From: Achatina immaculata
Taxonomy: Eukaryota; Mollusca; Gastropoda; Stylommatophora; Achatinidae
NCBI GenBank assembly: GCA_009760885.1
Contig: CM019691.1
Coordinates: 31,428,314-31,492,313 of the forward strand
Direction of reading: 5' to 3'
Length of the DNA: 64,000 nt
The translations under genes and the position numbers were made by a program. Below are positions 12,201 to 21,059 of this stretch, in pieces. The notes beneath the pieces are model-generated. The model searched no databases. It saw nothing but the letters and a program-made list of their open reading frames with translations, and was not told the origin of the DNA. Numbering within the stretch: the first letter of the stretch is position 1; each line of letters opens with the position of its first letter.

Positions 12201-14457
12201 CATTTAGCATTTTTCTTCTAGAAAATGTCAAAGATTTAATTTTTTTTTTCTTTTAATGCTCATCTTTGTTACCAAATATATTTCTGGGTTTTTTTTTCCC
12301 TGTTCTTTTTTTAGTGTAGTGACTAAGATAGTTTGTCACTAAATTTTGTTCAGTGACTACAATAATCCAACACTAAATTTTGTTCAGTACTGAAAATGTA
12401 TTTTTGCACCTGTGTGCGCATGCGTGCTATTTTGTTAGGTCAATTACTTTCTCTTATACTGTGAATATAATAGTTTAATTTTTGCCCTCTTGATGTAATT
12501 TGTATCTTATATCTTACATTCTTCGTGTGCTGTTAAACATCACATAGGGCTCATATTGTAGTTTGCCAAGTTTTCCTGTTTTCAGCGAGCTTTTCAACTT
12601 TATCATGTGATTTTATGCCAACTAAATTGGCCCCTCTTAACAATGTCCTCTTTAGAGTTTCAATTTAGTGTTTCAATTTAGAGTTTCAGTTTAGTAATTT
12701 GTATACTTGTATTAAACTGAGTGTATGGGAAGAATGAAAGGTGGAGTGATGAGGGAGGATGTTGAGGCCTGTGTGCCCAATTCCTTACCCTTTAAAAATA
12801 AAGATCATTCATTCATTCACACAAATGCCTAAGGAAAATACTCGGCATCAGGTGGAATGAATTCAAGAACAATGCAGAGATAAGACAGATGACTGAACAA
12901 CAACCAGTCTCATGGGTGATCAGGAAAAGGAGATGGACATATGTTGGTCACGTGATCAGAAGAAACAGTCAGAGAATCCCAAAACAAGCTATAAAGTGGA
13001 ACACAACAGGCCAAAAAAAAAAAGAGGCAGACCGCATGAAACTCTGAAGAGGACACTGTTAAGAGAGGTCAAATTAATAGGCATAAAATCCCTTGGTGAG
13101 GTTGAAAGGCTCGCCGAAGACAGGAAAAATTGGCAAACCACCTTGTGAGCCCTATGTGACATTTAATGGCACAGGAAGGATATAAGATTAATTCAATGAG
13201 TGACTAAGATTGTCACTAAATTCTGTTCAGTGACTAAGATCCCAATACATCTTTCTTCACCACACATTCCTTTTAGGTCTACTTCCAGTCTTTGACCATC
13301 CCCAGTGAACTTGCAAGGTAGCATGGGTTGAGCTGTCCTTTCTCTGGTCCCTACCATCAGACCTGTCTGGATTGGAGAGACTGTCAAGAGTTGTTGCTTC
13401 CACCAGCAATAGGTTTTTGGGTCATGGGGACACATTAGCTGCTTTCTCCATCATGGCAAGGTAACAACTCATGAGAGGTTTTATTTCTTTCTGTGACTCA
13501 GATTATCTGGGACTATGATATCTAGGACCACGATATCTGGGACTAAGATATATTTTATTTGAAAATAAAGTATAAAGTATGGCCCTGATTTAATAAGGAG
13601 CATTTCTGAAATGTTTCCTGTGTTGCCTAAAGTAAATTTTTCTAATGAGATAATAACATTCATAATTTATATGATGGAAAATAATCTTTGTGATGTATTA
13701 TTATTATATACCGCTGCAAAAATGTTAACACATGTAAATCCACCGAAAGTTTCATCGTGCACAGAGTATCATTCTAAGTCATTTATCTTTGCCAGATAAA
13801 ACATATTACTACTCATTCCCCCCCTCCTAAAATAAGGATAAAATTACTCCTCTTTCATTTAAAGTAAAATTAATATTCTTGTAGAAACTTTCCTGATCCA
13901 ATACACTACACTGTTCTTACTAAAAATGTCGCACTTCCTCACTGAAAACATGGTGGTTTAGATCAGAGATCATGTGGTCCTAAGTGCAAAATGCAACACT
14001 AGCTGCATATGTTCTCTCATATTTTGCTGATGCTTTAAAAAAAATGAAAGTCAAATGTATAATCTTGACTATAACTAACACTGTGTAACTGCTAACTTAT
14101 GTCGGACAATTTAATTATTTAAAGATTTATTTTTATGCAGTTATCTCGTATTTAAAGTGTTTATAAACAAACATGCACTTTTCGTAATGTATTATAATAT
14201 TCAATATTATGTTTTATCTAATCAGCTTTATACGAAGGCGAACAAAAGATTTTACAGATAACGTACAAATTACTGTAATTAGAGTTTGTAACATAGGGTT
14301 AGAGTCGCTTCCTTGGCTATCGATAACAGGTAATCTCAAGTAATTTCAATTCTTACCACTTTATTGTTGGTATTCCTTTCGCTTTCTTCCAGTTTTTCTT
14401 TCTGTCCTTGTCGTATCTAAACTTAAGATGTCTCTTTTGTTTTTTAACCTTCCCCAT
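6100..14457 (-). CDS. NOP16: NOP16 nucleolar protein, complete five-exon gene
   Basis: The product would be the nucleolar protein NOP16, a factor in 60S ribosomal subunit biogenesis. Five minus-strand exons join in frame: 14457-14357, 12155-12047, 10920-10842, 8571-8465 and 6237-6100. They total 534 nt, 177 codons plus TGA; human NOP16 has about the same length. Signature blocks are the basic N-terminus MGKVKKQKRHLKFRYDKDRK, then CDEIKKAWDATKSLKQNF, QEMGIS, MEVDVEKTP, CVYMMDKYGEDYK and AMARDERNYYQETPKQIQRK. All introns begin GT and end AG (junction phases 2, 0, 1, 0). The ATG at 14457 is chosen because family members begin with this short basic stretch; an in-frame ATG at 14535 is possible. 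The introns hold many TE fragments. No inactivating change is seen, so the gene is probably functional. Confidence 0.93.
6308..6802 (+). mobile_element. LINE family A, 3' fragment in NOP16 intron 4
   Basis: Runs from the thumb region (reads like KLRLFNSN..STLIYACESW) to the family terminus GGAAGGATGTAAGATG. It carries several stops and frame changes. It is antisense to NOP16 transcription. Confidence 0.85.
6803..7795. other. Intronic gap (NOP16 intron 4)
   Basis: Nothing recognised except a C10-type homopolymer at about 7303-7312. No open frame with motifs. Confidence 0.4.
7800..8290 (+). mobile_element. LINE family H, 3' end in NOP16 intron 4
   Basis: Plus-strand translation with interruptions gives YACETWTFN (as C-E-W), GHIKNHDNLEKTVLEG, KRGRPRRRWLQDIVDD and AAEHLVYNREAYKSAVKEA before a tail of AATG repeats. 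This is the conserved C-terminal region of LINE ORF2 proteins that end RGRPR..W. The tail and last codons match 21060-21185 (reverse) and the very end of the element at 1155-2660. Confidence 0.8.
8465..8571 (-). CDS. NOP16: NOP16 exon 4
   Basis: The acceptor is ttgtcag|aattgg and the donor tataag|gtttgg. It encodes an acidic/basic linker and the conserved MDKYGEDYK block and ends phase 0. Longer open frames overlapping this exon (8327-8584, 8530-8841) are read-through into introns. Confidence 0.9.
8620..9175. other. Intronic gap (NOP16 intron 3)
   Basis: The 119-codon frame at 8627-8986 has no recognisable domain. A poly-A run lies at about 9132-9149. Nothing else seen. Confidence 0.4.
9180..9828 (+). 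repeat. Repeat family D with (GAA)n end, NOP16 intron 3
   Basis: Shares blocks with 21680-23495, 45804-46425 and 49160-49600: a GGCGAGATTCTTCGG.. block, a GGGTTGCTGTG.GGCGCCGCT block, a CTAGTGGC..GATTCATCCTCC block, and a terminal GGTGGTAGAAGC..ACGAAGAAGAAG. It ends with a GAA microsatellite. No protein was identified. The class is unknown; the directional GAA tail suggests a retroposon. Confidence 0.7.
9829..10841. other. Intronic gap (NOP16 intron 3)
   Basis: AT-rich with two A-rich runs (about 10286-10312). The 125-codon plus frame at 10366-10743 is unrecognised and has no splice context, so it is treated as chance. Confidence 0.4.
10842..10920 (-). CDS. NOP16: NOP16 exon 3
   Basis: The acceptor is cttcag|ccattg and the donor gaaag|gtaaat. 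The 79 nt encode PLKMGQLEVEMEVDVEKTPI and the start of the next codon (phase 1). Confidence 0.9.
11152..11455 (-). repeat. tRNA-derived SINE, NOP16 intron 2
   Basis: Read on the minus strand from 11455, it begins with a tRNA-like head containing TGGTGAAGTGG, a perfect match to the pol III A-box consensus TRGYNNARNNG, and a decayed B box (GGTTTTAATCC). It continues with the shared core CCCAGTTGTAGAAATGGGT..CTG and a GGAAGGTGGCCAGGC block. A 26-bp unit (TTTGCCATGAGAGACCAGTG...) is tandemly duplicated at 11377-11402 and 11403-11428. Related copies lie at 46615 and 58115. Confidence 0.78.
11505..11697 (+). mobile_element. LINE F 3' UTR fragment, NOP16 intron 2
   Basis: Matches the reverse complement of 25608-25800 nearly end to end: ACAAGACCTCTGAAAGTCATG, GGAGTTTAATAGGGCC, TACTTCCTCTGATGATCTG and GAGTTTCCTACAT. 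There it forms the 3' end of a LINE with a zinc-knuckle C-terminus. The 3' UTR without the ORF implies 5' truncation. Confidence 0.75.
11700..12046. other. Intronic gap (NOP16 intron 2)
   Basis: Nothing recognised. AT-rich intron sequence leading to the exon 2 donor. Confidence 0.4.
12047..12155 (-). CDS. NOP16: NOP16 exon 2
   Basis: The acceptor is cttgcag|tgatg and the donor aaag|gtactg. It completes the split Cys codon, then encodes 36 codons including the Trp-containing helix KKAWDATKSLKQNFQEMG and ends phase 0. Confidence 0.9.
12485..12662 (-). mobile_element. LINE family A terminal fragment, NOP16 intron 1
   Basis: Minus-strand terminus of family A (rev. comp. of TTGTATCTTATATCTTACA...GGGCTCATA), reading into CDV, AENRK and LKRTLLRG codons before breaking off. 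Short and degenerate. Confidence 0.75.
12700..12818 (+). mobile_element. CR1-like LINE 3' terminus, NOP16 intron 1
   Basis: The phrase GTGTGCCCAATTCCTTACCC...AAATAAAGATC followed by ATTC tandem repeats matches the 3' end of the CR1-like LINE at 58385-60630. It is immediately followed by a family A fragment. Confidence 0.7.
12819..13190 (+). mobile_element. LINE family A 3' fragment, NOP16 intron 1
   Basis: Encodes in pieces the family A C-terminus: KCLRKILGI, IRQMTEQQPVSWVIRKRRW, KKRGRPHETLKRTLLREV and ERLAEDRKNWQTTL. It is interrupted by frame changes and ends with GGCACAGGAAGGATATAAGAT. Confidence 0.85.
13191..14350. other. Intronic gap (NOP16 intron 1)
   Basis: A minus 80-codon frame at 13193-13435 has protein-like composition (several Cys/Trp) but is not recognised. 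Nothing else seen. Confidence 0.35.
14357..14457 (-). CDS. NOP16: NOP16 exon 1
   Basis: Encodes residues 1-33 plus two bases of codon 34 (TG). The donor reads agtg|gtaaga, with the intron starting at 14356. Very Lys/Arg-rich, consistent with a nucleolar targeting segment. Confidence 0.9.
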
Positions 14458-14584
14458 GATCTGTCTGCTGTTAGATTTTCGAAAACTGGAACAAAACAAC
14501 ACTAACACGTGTTCCTCTCTGAGATTTGTAAACAAAATTGCGACACCTACAATTTTGTTCGTGTCTATTTACACGACAAGTCTA

Positions 14585-14960
14585 TTTCCCTGGACATGCA
14601 TGCGTCCAGGGAAATGAAAAAGTTGACAGGTTGGTTGAATCTGCCGTCATTGCAGATGGACAATCACTGGATCGAGCCAATATTATCAATGCGCTTGGAT
14701 TTGGGGTTCCTATCAGGATCTAGAGAGGACCGCGAGCTTTGCCATGTCGACGGGGATCACGATCTGATGTGACAAACAACCTCGAACGCAGAATTCACTT
14801 AAGAGGTAGGCAGAGTGGAGAAGCGAATCTACATCACTGCTTAGACTCAAAGAAAAACTGGAATTACAGATCGGCACGGCAAGGAATCTTATAAGGCAAG
14901 GCATATTGGGTGCACGAGAGGACTTGTAAACTAATACAGAACGACGCAACAATTAGTGTA
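14585..14960 (+). mobile_element. LINE RNase H fragment upstream of NOP16
   Basis: Plus-strand codons read PGHACVQGNEKVDRLVESAV, the typical H.G..GNE.AD.LA end of a LINE-encoded RNase H domain (conserved His and last catalytic Asp), then SLDRANIINALG. The sequence beyond is decayed. It lies only about 130 bp upstream of the NOP16 start codon, on the opposite strand. Confidence 0.65.
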
Positions 14961-15014
14961 TGGGTATATAACTATATACGGAGCCACTGCAGTAAAGCTG
15001 TGATACAAATATGT

Positions 15015-15350
15015 ATCTTCTTATATCTTATATCCGTGCCGTGCCGTTAAATGTCACATAGGGCTCACAGGGTAGTTCGCCAAGTTTTCCTGTCTTCAAC
15101 CTCATCAAGGGATTTTATGCCTATTAATTTGACCTCTCTTAACAATGTCCTCTTCAGAGTTTCATGCGGTCTGCCTCTTTTTTCTTTGTCCTGTTGTGTT
15201 CCATTTTACAGCTTGTTTTGGGATTCTCTGACTGTTTCTTCTGATCACATGACAAACATATATCCATCTCCTTTTCCTGATCGCCCATGAGACTGGTTGT
15301 TGTTCAGTCATCTGTCTTATCTCTGCATTGTTCTTGAATTTGTTCCACTT
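15015..15350 (-). mobile_element. LINE family A 3' fragment (outer copy)
   Basis: The minus-strand terminus starts TTCTTATATCTTATATCCG and reads the family A C-terminus with changes. It is directly followed by a second family A copy inserted at GATGCCAAGTAT. Confidence 0.8.
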
Positions 15351-15362
15351 GATGCCAAGTAT

Positions 15363-15721
15363 CTTATCTTATATCCTTCCCGTGCCGTTAAACGTCACAT
15401 AGGGCTCGCAAAGTAGTTCGCCAATTTTTCCTGTCTTCGGCGAGTCTTTCAACCTCATCAAAGGATTTTATGCCTGTTAATTTGGCCTCTCTTAATAATG
15501 TCCTCTTCAGAGTTTCACGCGGTCTGCCTCTTTTTCTTCGGCCTATTGTGTTCCACTTTATAGCTTGTTTTGGGATTCTCTGATCATTTCTTCTCATCAA
15601 GTGACCAACATATGTCCATCTCCTTTTCCTGATCACCCATGAGACTGGTTGTTGTTCAGTCATCTGTCTTATCTCTGCATTGTTCTTGAATTCATTCCAC
15701 TTGATGCCGAGTATTTTCCTA
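15363..15721 (-). mobile_element. LINE family A 3' fragment with 12-bp TSD (nested copy)
   Basis: A 113-codon minus frame (15388-15729) carries the family A C-terminus: KWNEFKNNAEIRQMTEQQPV, KRRWTYVGHLMRRN, GRRKRGRPRETLKRTLLRE and LAEDRKNWRTTLRALCDV. GATGCCAAGTAT is present on both sides (15351-15362 and 15722-15733), a 12-bp TSD. The copy is 5'-truncated by normal target-primed reverse transcription. The C-terminal frame is undamaged, implying a recent insertion. Confidence 0.85.
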
Positions 15722-15729
15722 GATGCCAA

Positions 15730-16120
15730 GTATAAACTAGGGGAAAAAAAAGTAGGAATAGCTTTATTACTTAACTAGCACACAGTTGTGACGTTTCAGC
15801 GTGAGCCTTTTAAAATCATACAAAAACACACAGCACAAAGAAACAGAGAGGAGATAAAGTATAAACTTACATGAGTGCTGTGTTAAAGAAAAAAAAATGA
15901 ATAGAGCACTTAAGTGTAACTTGTGAGAAGCTAAGTAGAGAACTTGTAGAGCTGAGTGCTTTATTCATTTTATTCAGCATTCATGTAAATGTATACTTTA
16001 TCTCCTTTCTCTATTTCTTTGTCCTGTGTGCTTTTGTGAGATTAAGGCTCGCGCCGAAACGTCACAGCTGTGTACTCGTAGAAGTAATAAAGCTGTTCCT
16101 ACTTTTGTCCTGGTTTATAC
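15730..16120. repeat. Long inverted repeat (foldback)
   Basis: The left arm 15730-15912 and right arm 15952-16120 are imperfect reverse complements along their whole length. Both carry GTATAAAC at the outside, AGTAGGAA.AGCTTTATTACTT, GTGACGTTTC.GCG.GAGCCTT, GGAGATAAAGTATA and a (inner) GCACT..ATTCAT segment. The spacer is about 39 bp. The transcript would fold into a ~170-bp hairpin. No coding content. Confidence 0.8.
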
Positions 16121-17772
16121 ATTTTATTACAGAACGAGCACTATCAGTCACATGACGCCGATGTATTTACGAGGGGGGGGGGGGGGGGTGGAGGTGGAAT
16201 CTAAGAGCCTATGAACATGTCCAGAGTGCAATGATGATGTTCCAAACCATAAACCATGTTTCGTTAATTTGGGCTAGTCCAATAGCAATTTAGCTGTTAT
16301 ACCAATTTCTCTCACTAGACATTTTTCATTTCACTTTTTAGAATGTTCTCTGTTGTTTGTTTTCGCCCCCTATGAGCCCAAGCAGTACTCATTCTTATCG
16401 CTTTCCCCAGCTGCATTTAGTTCTATGAGCACTCGGGCGCCCCACATCGTACATGCAGACATCAACATCATCATAAAGAGATATCAAATGCAGTTGTTTC
16501 TTTAAAAAAATTTTTTATGTTGACTGATAATTCGCATGACATAAGCATAGTTTCAGCTGAAATGTAAAGCTGTATGTAAAAGCTTGATATGAATTTCAAA
16601 TAATGAATGCATATTCCATGCGCCTGCCTCCATTCTCTTGTGCTAGGGTTACTGGAGGGTTACATTTCAGGGTAGTTCCCAACCAAGTAGACCACTGATT
16701 CTCGAGCCTTTCCTCGCTGCCGTCCCCTTGCCACAGCCAACACTCCTAGCGTCACCAAACAATGTTTTCGCCCAAATGTTTCTTATGTCCCATGAAACTC
16801 TTTTTTTCTCACCGTCCCCTGGACCTTTCCAACATCCTAAATATTAGTTTGTTATTATTTGTTTTACACTTCGACATGCTCATTTCTTTACCTCTTTAGC
16901 GATTCCTTCTCATCTTCTCATTTTCTGGGGAAATCTTTCCAGTACACGAATAGTTTGGATTCGCCGAATAGTCAGTCCTCAGTAAATGCCATTTCCAGGA
17001 AATACAATTTATTATCTGGCGCAAACGTATACAAGTCCTGATAAAATAAGCTCAGACTCTTTTGTAACCCACAGAGCTGAGAATTTTTTTTTTTTAAGAA
17101 CCGAAATTTTCAGGCATCTGCATCTGTTTAGTAAATATTCATGGAGCCAGTTTCTGGAACCGATTCATCTGGTTATTCAAATGACTCCTGTGTATGTCTG
17201 TGATATGCGTTCTGCCGAGAAAGATTATTTATCTGTAATCTCAGACAAGTTTTTTAAAAAGACCAACTAAAGCTTGACTCTTTCAATGCTGAGTAAAATT
17301 TCAGTTATATAGGCTATTAAAGACCACACAAACATTGGTATACATCAAATTAGCCTGTTTAATGCAATTAGACAAAAACGCATACAATAACCATATTGAA
17401 ATCGAACCTCGCCATCAATAATATATACCAGCGGTTCTTAATCAGTGTTCATCCAATCCCTGGGGCCCACAATACCTTCATATTGGGTCTGCGAAAGCTT
17501 GAAGAAATATTAAGAGCTTTTACACTTTAAAGTTAAAATAAAAGGGAAAGAAAGAAAGAAAGAAATATATTTCTTGCATTTAGGTTAGTTCACTTTTTTT
17601 TTACCTTTTTCAAAATTGCTTTTAATGAAAACAAAGAGCTTTTATACTATATGTATATTTTTTGCCGTGACCATTGTGGCAATACAGTGGTCTTTAATTC
17701 AGTAACTGAAGCGGCTGAGAGGGGGGGGGGGGATCCTCAGCTTCGCATTCTTTTGAAATGTGTACAAATGGA
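16121..17772. other. Gene-free stretch with poly-G runs and hAT-like end motifs
   Basis: Homopolymer G runs lie at about 16172-16188 and 17721-17731. CACTGATTCTCGAGCC (about 16692) and CAGCGGTTCTTAATCAGTG (about 17432) resemble hAT transposon termini (CAG.GGTTCT.AA). They are in the same orientation and no transposase frame is present. Short frames at 16859-17270 are not recognised. Confidence 0.35.
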
Positions 17773-18174
17773 GACATTGGTATTGTCTGTTTATATATGG
17801 CTGTGATGTAATGGAGACACTGGTGTCATCTGTGTTATTGTATAAGGCTGTGATGTAATGGAGACACTGGTGTCATCTGTGTTATTGTATAAGGCTGTGA
17901 TGTAATGGAGACACTGGTGTCATCCGTGTTTTTGTATAAGGCTGTGATGTAATGGAGACACTGGTGTCGTCTGTGTGTTTGTATACGGTTGTGATGTAAT
18001 GGAGACACTGGTGTCGTCTGTGTGTTTGTATACGGTTGTGATGTAATGGAGACACTGGTGTCGTCTGTGTGTTTGTATACGGTTGTGATGTAATGGAGAC
18101 ACTGGTGTCGTCTGTGTGTTTGTATATGGTTGTGATGTAATGGAGACACTGGTGTCGTCTGTGTGTTTGTATAT
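17773..18174. repeat. 47-bp minisatellite, left half
   Basis: About eight to nine copies of a 47-bp unit (TGTGATGTAATGGAGACACTGGTGTC.TCTGTGT...). The period was measured from GGAGACAC at 17954 and 18001. Since 47 is not a multiple of three and the unit has no stop on the minus strand, all three minus frames stay open and generate false ORFs. The array resumes at 19634 after a LINE. Confidence 0.9.
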
Positions 18175-18664
18175 ATCTCTCTCTCTGAACCTTAAGTGCC
18201 CAGGGCACATGGGGCTTCCGCAAGGGTTTTCCACAAATGCCTGTCCTTCGCCTTTTTTTCTGCTCTTGCCCAGGTGAGCCCTCTATTGCTCTCAACATCC
18301 TTTCTGTTGTTCTTCTCCATGTCTCTTTTGGTCTACCCTTACTTCTGTTCCCCTGTGGTGTCCATCTTAGTGCTATTTTTGGTAGTGAGTTGTCAGTCAT
18401 TCGGAGAACATGTCCCAACCATCGCCAGCGTCTTTCCTCAATAATTGTTGTCAGTGGTTTCATCTGCATTTCTGCTAATAAGATGTTATTTCTTATGGTG
18501 TTTGGCCAAAATATTTTTCTAATTCTTCGTAAACATTTAGTCTGGAAAGAATTCAACTTGTTTTCTATGGTTTTGGTGATTTTCCAGCATTCACTTCCAT
18601 AGAGTAGTACACTTAGAACATTACTCTTAAATATCCTGATTTTCATATTTATGCTTAGTTTTTT

Positions 18665-19096
18665 TTATTTCAATATAGTCTGCAGCATTGCAAAAGCCTG
18701 GTTTGCTCTAGTAAGTCTGCTGTTGATATCCTCTGTGCTGTCTCCATTTTCTACTACTCTGCTGCCAAGGTATACAAATTCGTTGACCTCCTCCACTAAC
18801 TTGTTATCTACTCTGAGTACATTTCTGTTGTTCACATTTTGCTTCATTAACTTTGTCTTTCCTACGTTGATCTTTAGTCCTATGTTGTTTGCATTCTGAG
18901 TTAGCTTGTTTATTTTATCTTGCATATCTTTGTGACTGCTTGATAATAGACAAATGTTGTCCGCAAAGTCAAGGTCCTCCAGCACTGTGTCAAGGGTCCA
19001 TTGTAATCCTCTGCGTTTGTCTGATGTTGCCTCCTTCATTAACCAGTCTACTGCCAAGATAAATAATGTTGGTGATAGTACACATCCCTGTTTCAC
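18665..19096 (-). pseudogene. RT fragment (motifs B-C), LINE B
   Basis: A 143-codon frame with KQGCVLSPTLFILAVDWLM, LEDLDFADNICLLSSS and NVGKTKLMKQNVNNRNVLRV. The catalytic YADD-type box reads FADN, so the RT would be inactive even if expressed. It continues in another frame into the 17882-18646 frame (C-terminal RWLGHVLRM / GRPKETWRRT), whose last ~95 residues are minisatellite read-through. Confidence 0.8.
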
Positions 19097-19222
19097 TCCT
19101 GTTTGTACCCTAAAGCTGCTGGAGGTATGTTCTCCACAGATAACTTTGCACTGAAAACCCTCATATAGGGCTTTGATTACATTAACTATTTTATGGGGGA
19201 GGCCATGCCATCTTAGGATTTT

Positions 19223-19633
19223 CTATAGTGCATCTCTGTTGACACTGTCAAAGGCTTTTTCAAAATCTATGAATAATGCATATGTTGTGCTATGCCACTC
19301 ATTTGCCTGTTCTAATATTTGTCTAAGTACAAATATGTGGTCTATGCATGATCTTCCTTTCCTAAATCCTGCCTGCTCTTTCCGAAGTTTTTCCTCAAGT
19401 GTTGGTACAATTCTGTTGATGATTATTCTGCAAAATACTTTACTGGTGAGTGGCAGTAGGGTAATGCCTCTCCAGTTCCCGCAATCTCTGAGGTCACCCT
19501 TCTTTGGTAGTTTTACTATAAGCCCAGTTTTCCACTCCTCTGGGGCTTTTTCTAGATCCCAAATTTGTTGTAATATCCGACAAAGTTGTTTTGGTGTTTC
19601 TGTTTCTTCTGCTTTCAACATCTCAGCAGTCAT
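19223..19633 (-). pseudogene. RT fragment (fingers to motif A), LINE B
   Basis: Carries WKTGLIVKLPKKGDLRDCGN, ITLLPLTSKVFCRIIINR, FRKGRSCIDHIFVLRQILEQ and YALFIDFEKAFDSVNRDAL. The DF.KAFDS box holds the first catalytic Asp. The frame extends upstream into minisatellite sequence, which is not part of the gene. Confidence 0.8.
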
Positions 19634-19835
19634 GTGTTTGTATATGGCTGTGATGTAATTGAGACACTGGTGTCGTCTTTGTGTTTGTATACGGTTGTGA
19701 TGTAATGGAGACACTGGTGTCGTCTGTGTGTTTGTATATGGTTGTGATGTAATGGAGACACTGGTGTCGTCTGTGTGTTTGTATATGGCTGTGATGTAAT
19801 GGAGACACTCTTGTCGCCTGTTTGCTTGCAGATGT
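19634..19835. repeat. 47-bp minisatellite, right half
   Basis: Four further copies of the same unit as 17773-18174, ending in a degenerate copy near 19820. Together the two halves are one array split by LINE B. Confidence 0.9.
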
Positions 19836-21055
19836 TGTGATGTATACGCAGATGGAGGTTAGGTTAAACTAGTAGTGAGATTCAGTGATGTTGGCTTAAA
19901 TAAACCGCCCAGCTTCAGTTGTTTCTTAATTATGATCATCCGACTCAACCGGAAAACGTTCACTGTAAGAGACGACTTCAGGGCCAAAAGATGGTGCTGT
20001 CCATGATTTTCTGCATACAACCCTACCGAAATAGCTTGAAGCAGTCTGAGGCTGAAACAAAGTGTGTTTATCCCACCTTACCCAGAACAAGTGCGATATG
20101 TTGTGAAAGATTCGACGTTTGAGGTGATCTGTTAAATCAAAAATCCGCTATATCGGGATTCGTTAAATCAAGGATTTATTGCATGTCCATGACTCGATTT
20201 ATTCTGGCTCTGTTGTTTTGATGCCATGACTTTCACCAAAAACCCCGTAATTAGACACCAGTTCGTCTACACTGTTGCACGTCAGCGAACAGTTCTACTC
20301 GTGTTTGGAACGGTTTCAGGTAAGTATTGGTTTATAGGAACTGAGTACTCGGTTTTACTAGAAGAACCGGTTCCTAATTTGGTTCCTGCCCAGCTCTACT
20401 GCAACTACAGATTGTAGATTTTTCTAGCCGTTAACGGCATGGCTAAGAGCGTGTTCTCGAGAGGCTAAAAATGGAGATGGTTTTATTAATTCCTCTGTGT
20501 AAACTTTAGCAACATATTTTCCAGAAGTTCCGAACAGAGGCCACACCAGCCCTTATTCCGCCAGCAGTACGGCTGCAGATAGCACATGTGTGGAGATAGG
20601 GTCGATAAAATGTGTTAGCTGTGACACAGCACAGCTCCCGTCACGACCTATTTCAGAGAACAAGATATTTTCTCGGGAGACGCTTACCTTCTAGTGACGT
20701 AACTATCCTAAACTGTATGATAAAGCTTCATGTTTTCTTGTAAAAGCTTTCGCCTTAGGGATCGGCAGAGTTTCTAGGAATAGAATGCTGCTTCTAACAC
20801 AGAGGCGGCCTACATATGCTTTTAAAACATCTGTCTGTCTGTCTTGTCTGTCTGTTACACAATAAAGGTAGTGGTTCGAATGGGACAGTGAAGCGATTAC
20901 AAGACTCACAAGGTCTCCTAGTCTCTCATGCTCAAGCCTGCTTCACCTACCTGTTGTTGAACCTTACTGTACCTTGCAATCTGCCCATGCCTGTCTCACC
21001 TACCAGTTGTTGAACCCTTTTAAACCCACCAACCTGGCCAAGCTGGCCCACAAAC
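19836..21055. other. Gene-free stretch
   Basis: Several 60-80-codon frames without motifs. A short duplication occurs at 20925-21020 (TCACCTAC..GTTGTTGAACC twice). Nothing else supported. Confidence 0.4.
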
Positions 21056-21059
21056 CTAG

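Larger units (their letters stand above)
18175..19633 (-). mobile_element. LINE family B (RTE-like), 5'-truncated, inside minisatellite
   Basis: A minus-strand RT element of about 1.46 kb. From 19633: TAEMLKAEETETPKQL, LPKKGDLRDCGNWRGITLLP, GFRKGRSCIDHIF, IDFEKAFDSVNRDAL (motif A), a gap, MKQGCVLSPTLF (motif B), LDFADNICLL (motif C with the second Asp replaced by Asn), then RWRWLGHVLRMTDNSLPK and KGRPKETWRRTTERM. The 3' end is CTTAAGGTTCAGAGAGAGA, a GA tail. The 12-bp GTGTTTGTATAT at 18163-18174 and 19634-19645 fits a TSD, though the phrase also belongs to the minisatellite unit. Stops and frameshifts make it inactive. Confidence 0.85.

Noticed and set aside
13193..13435. 80-codon minus frame with several Cys and Trp in NOP16 intron 1
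   Set aside because: Protein-like but unrecognised and isolated; not enough support to call a gene.
17835..18646. 254-codon and ~104-codon minus frames with HTDDTSVSI repeats
   Set aside because: The repeat part is 47-bp minisatellite read-through. Only the first ~150 residues of the 254-codon frame are LINE B.
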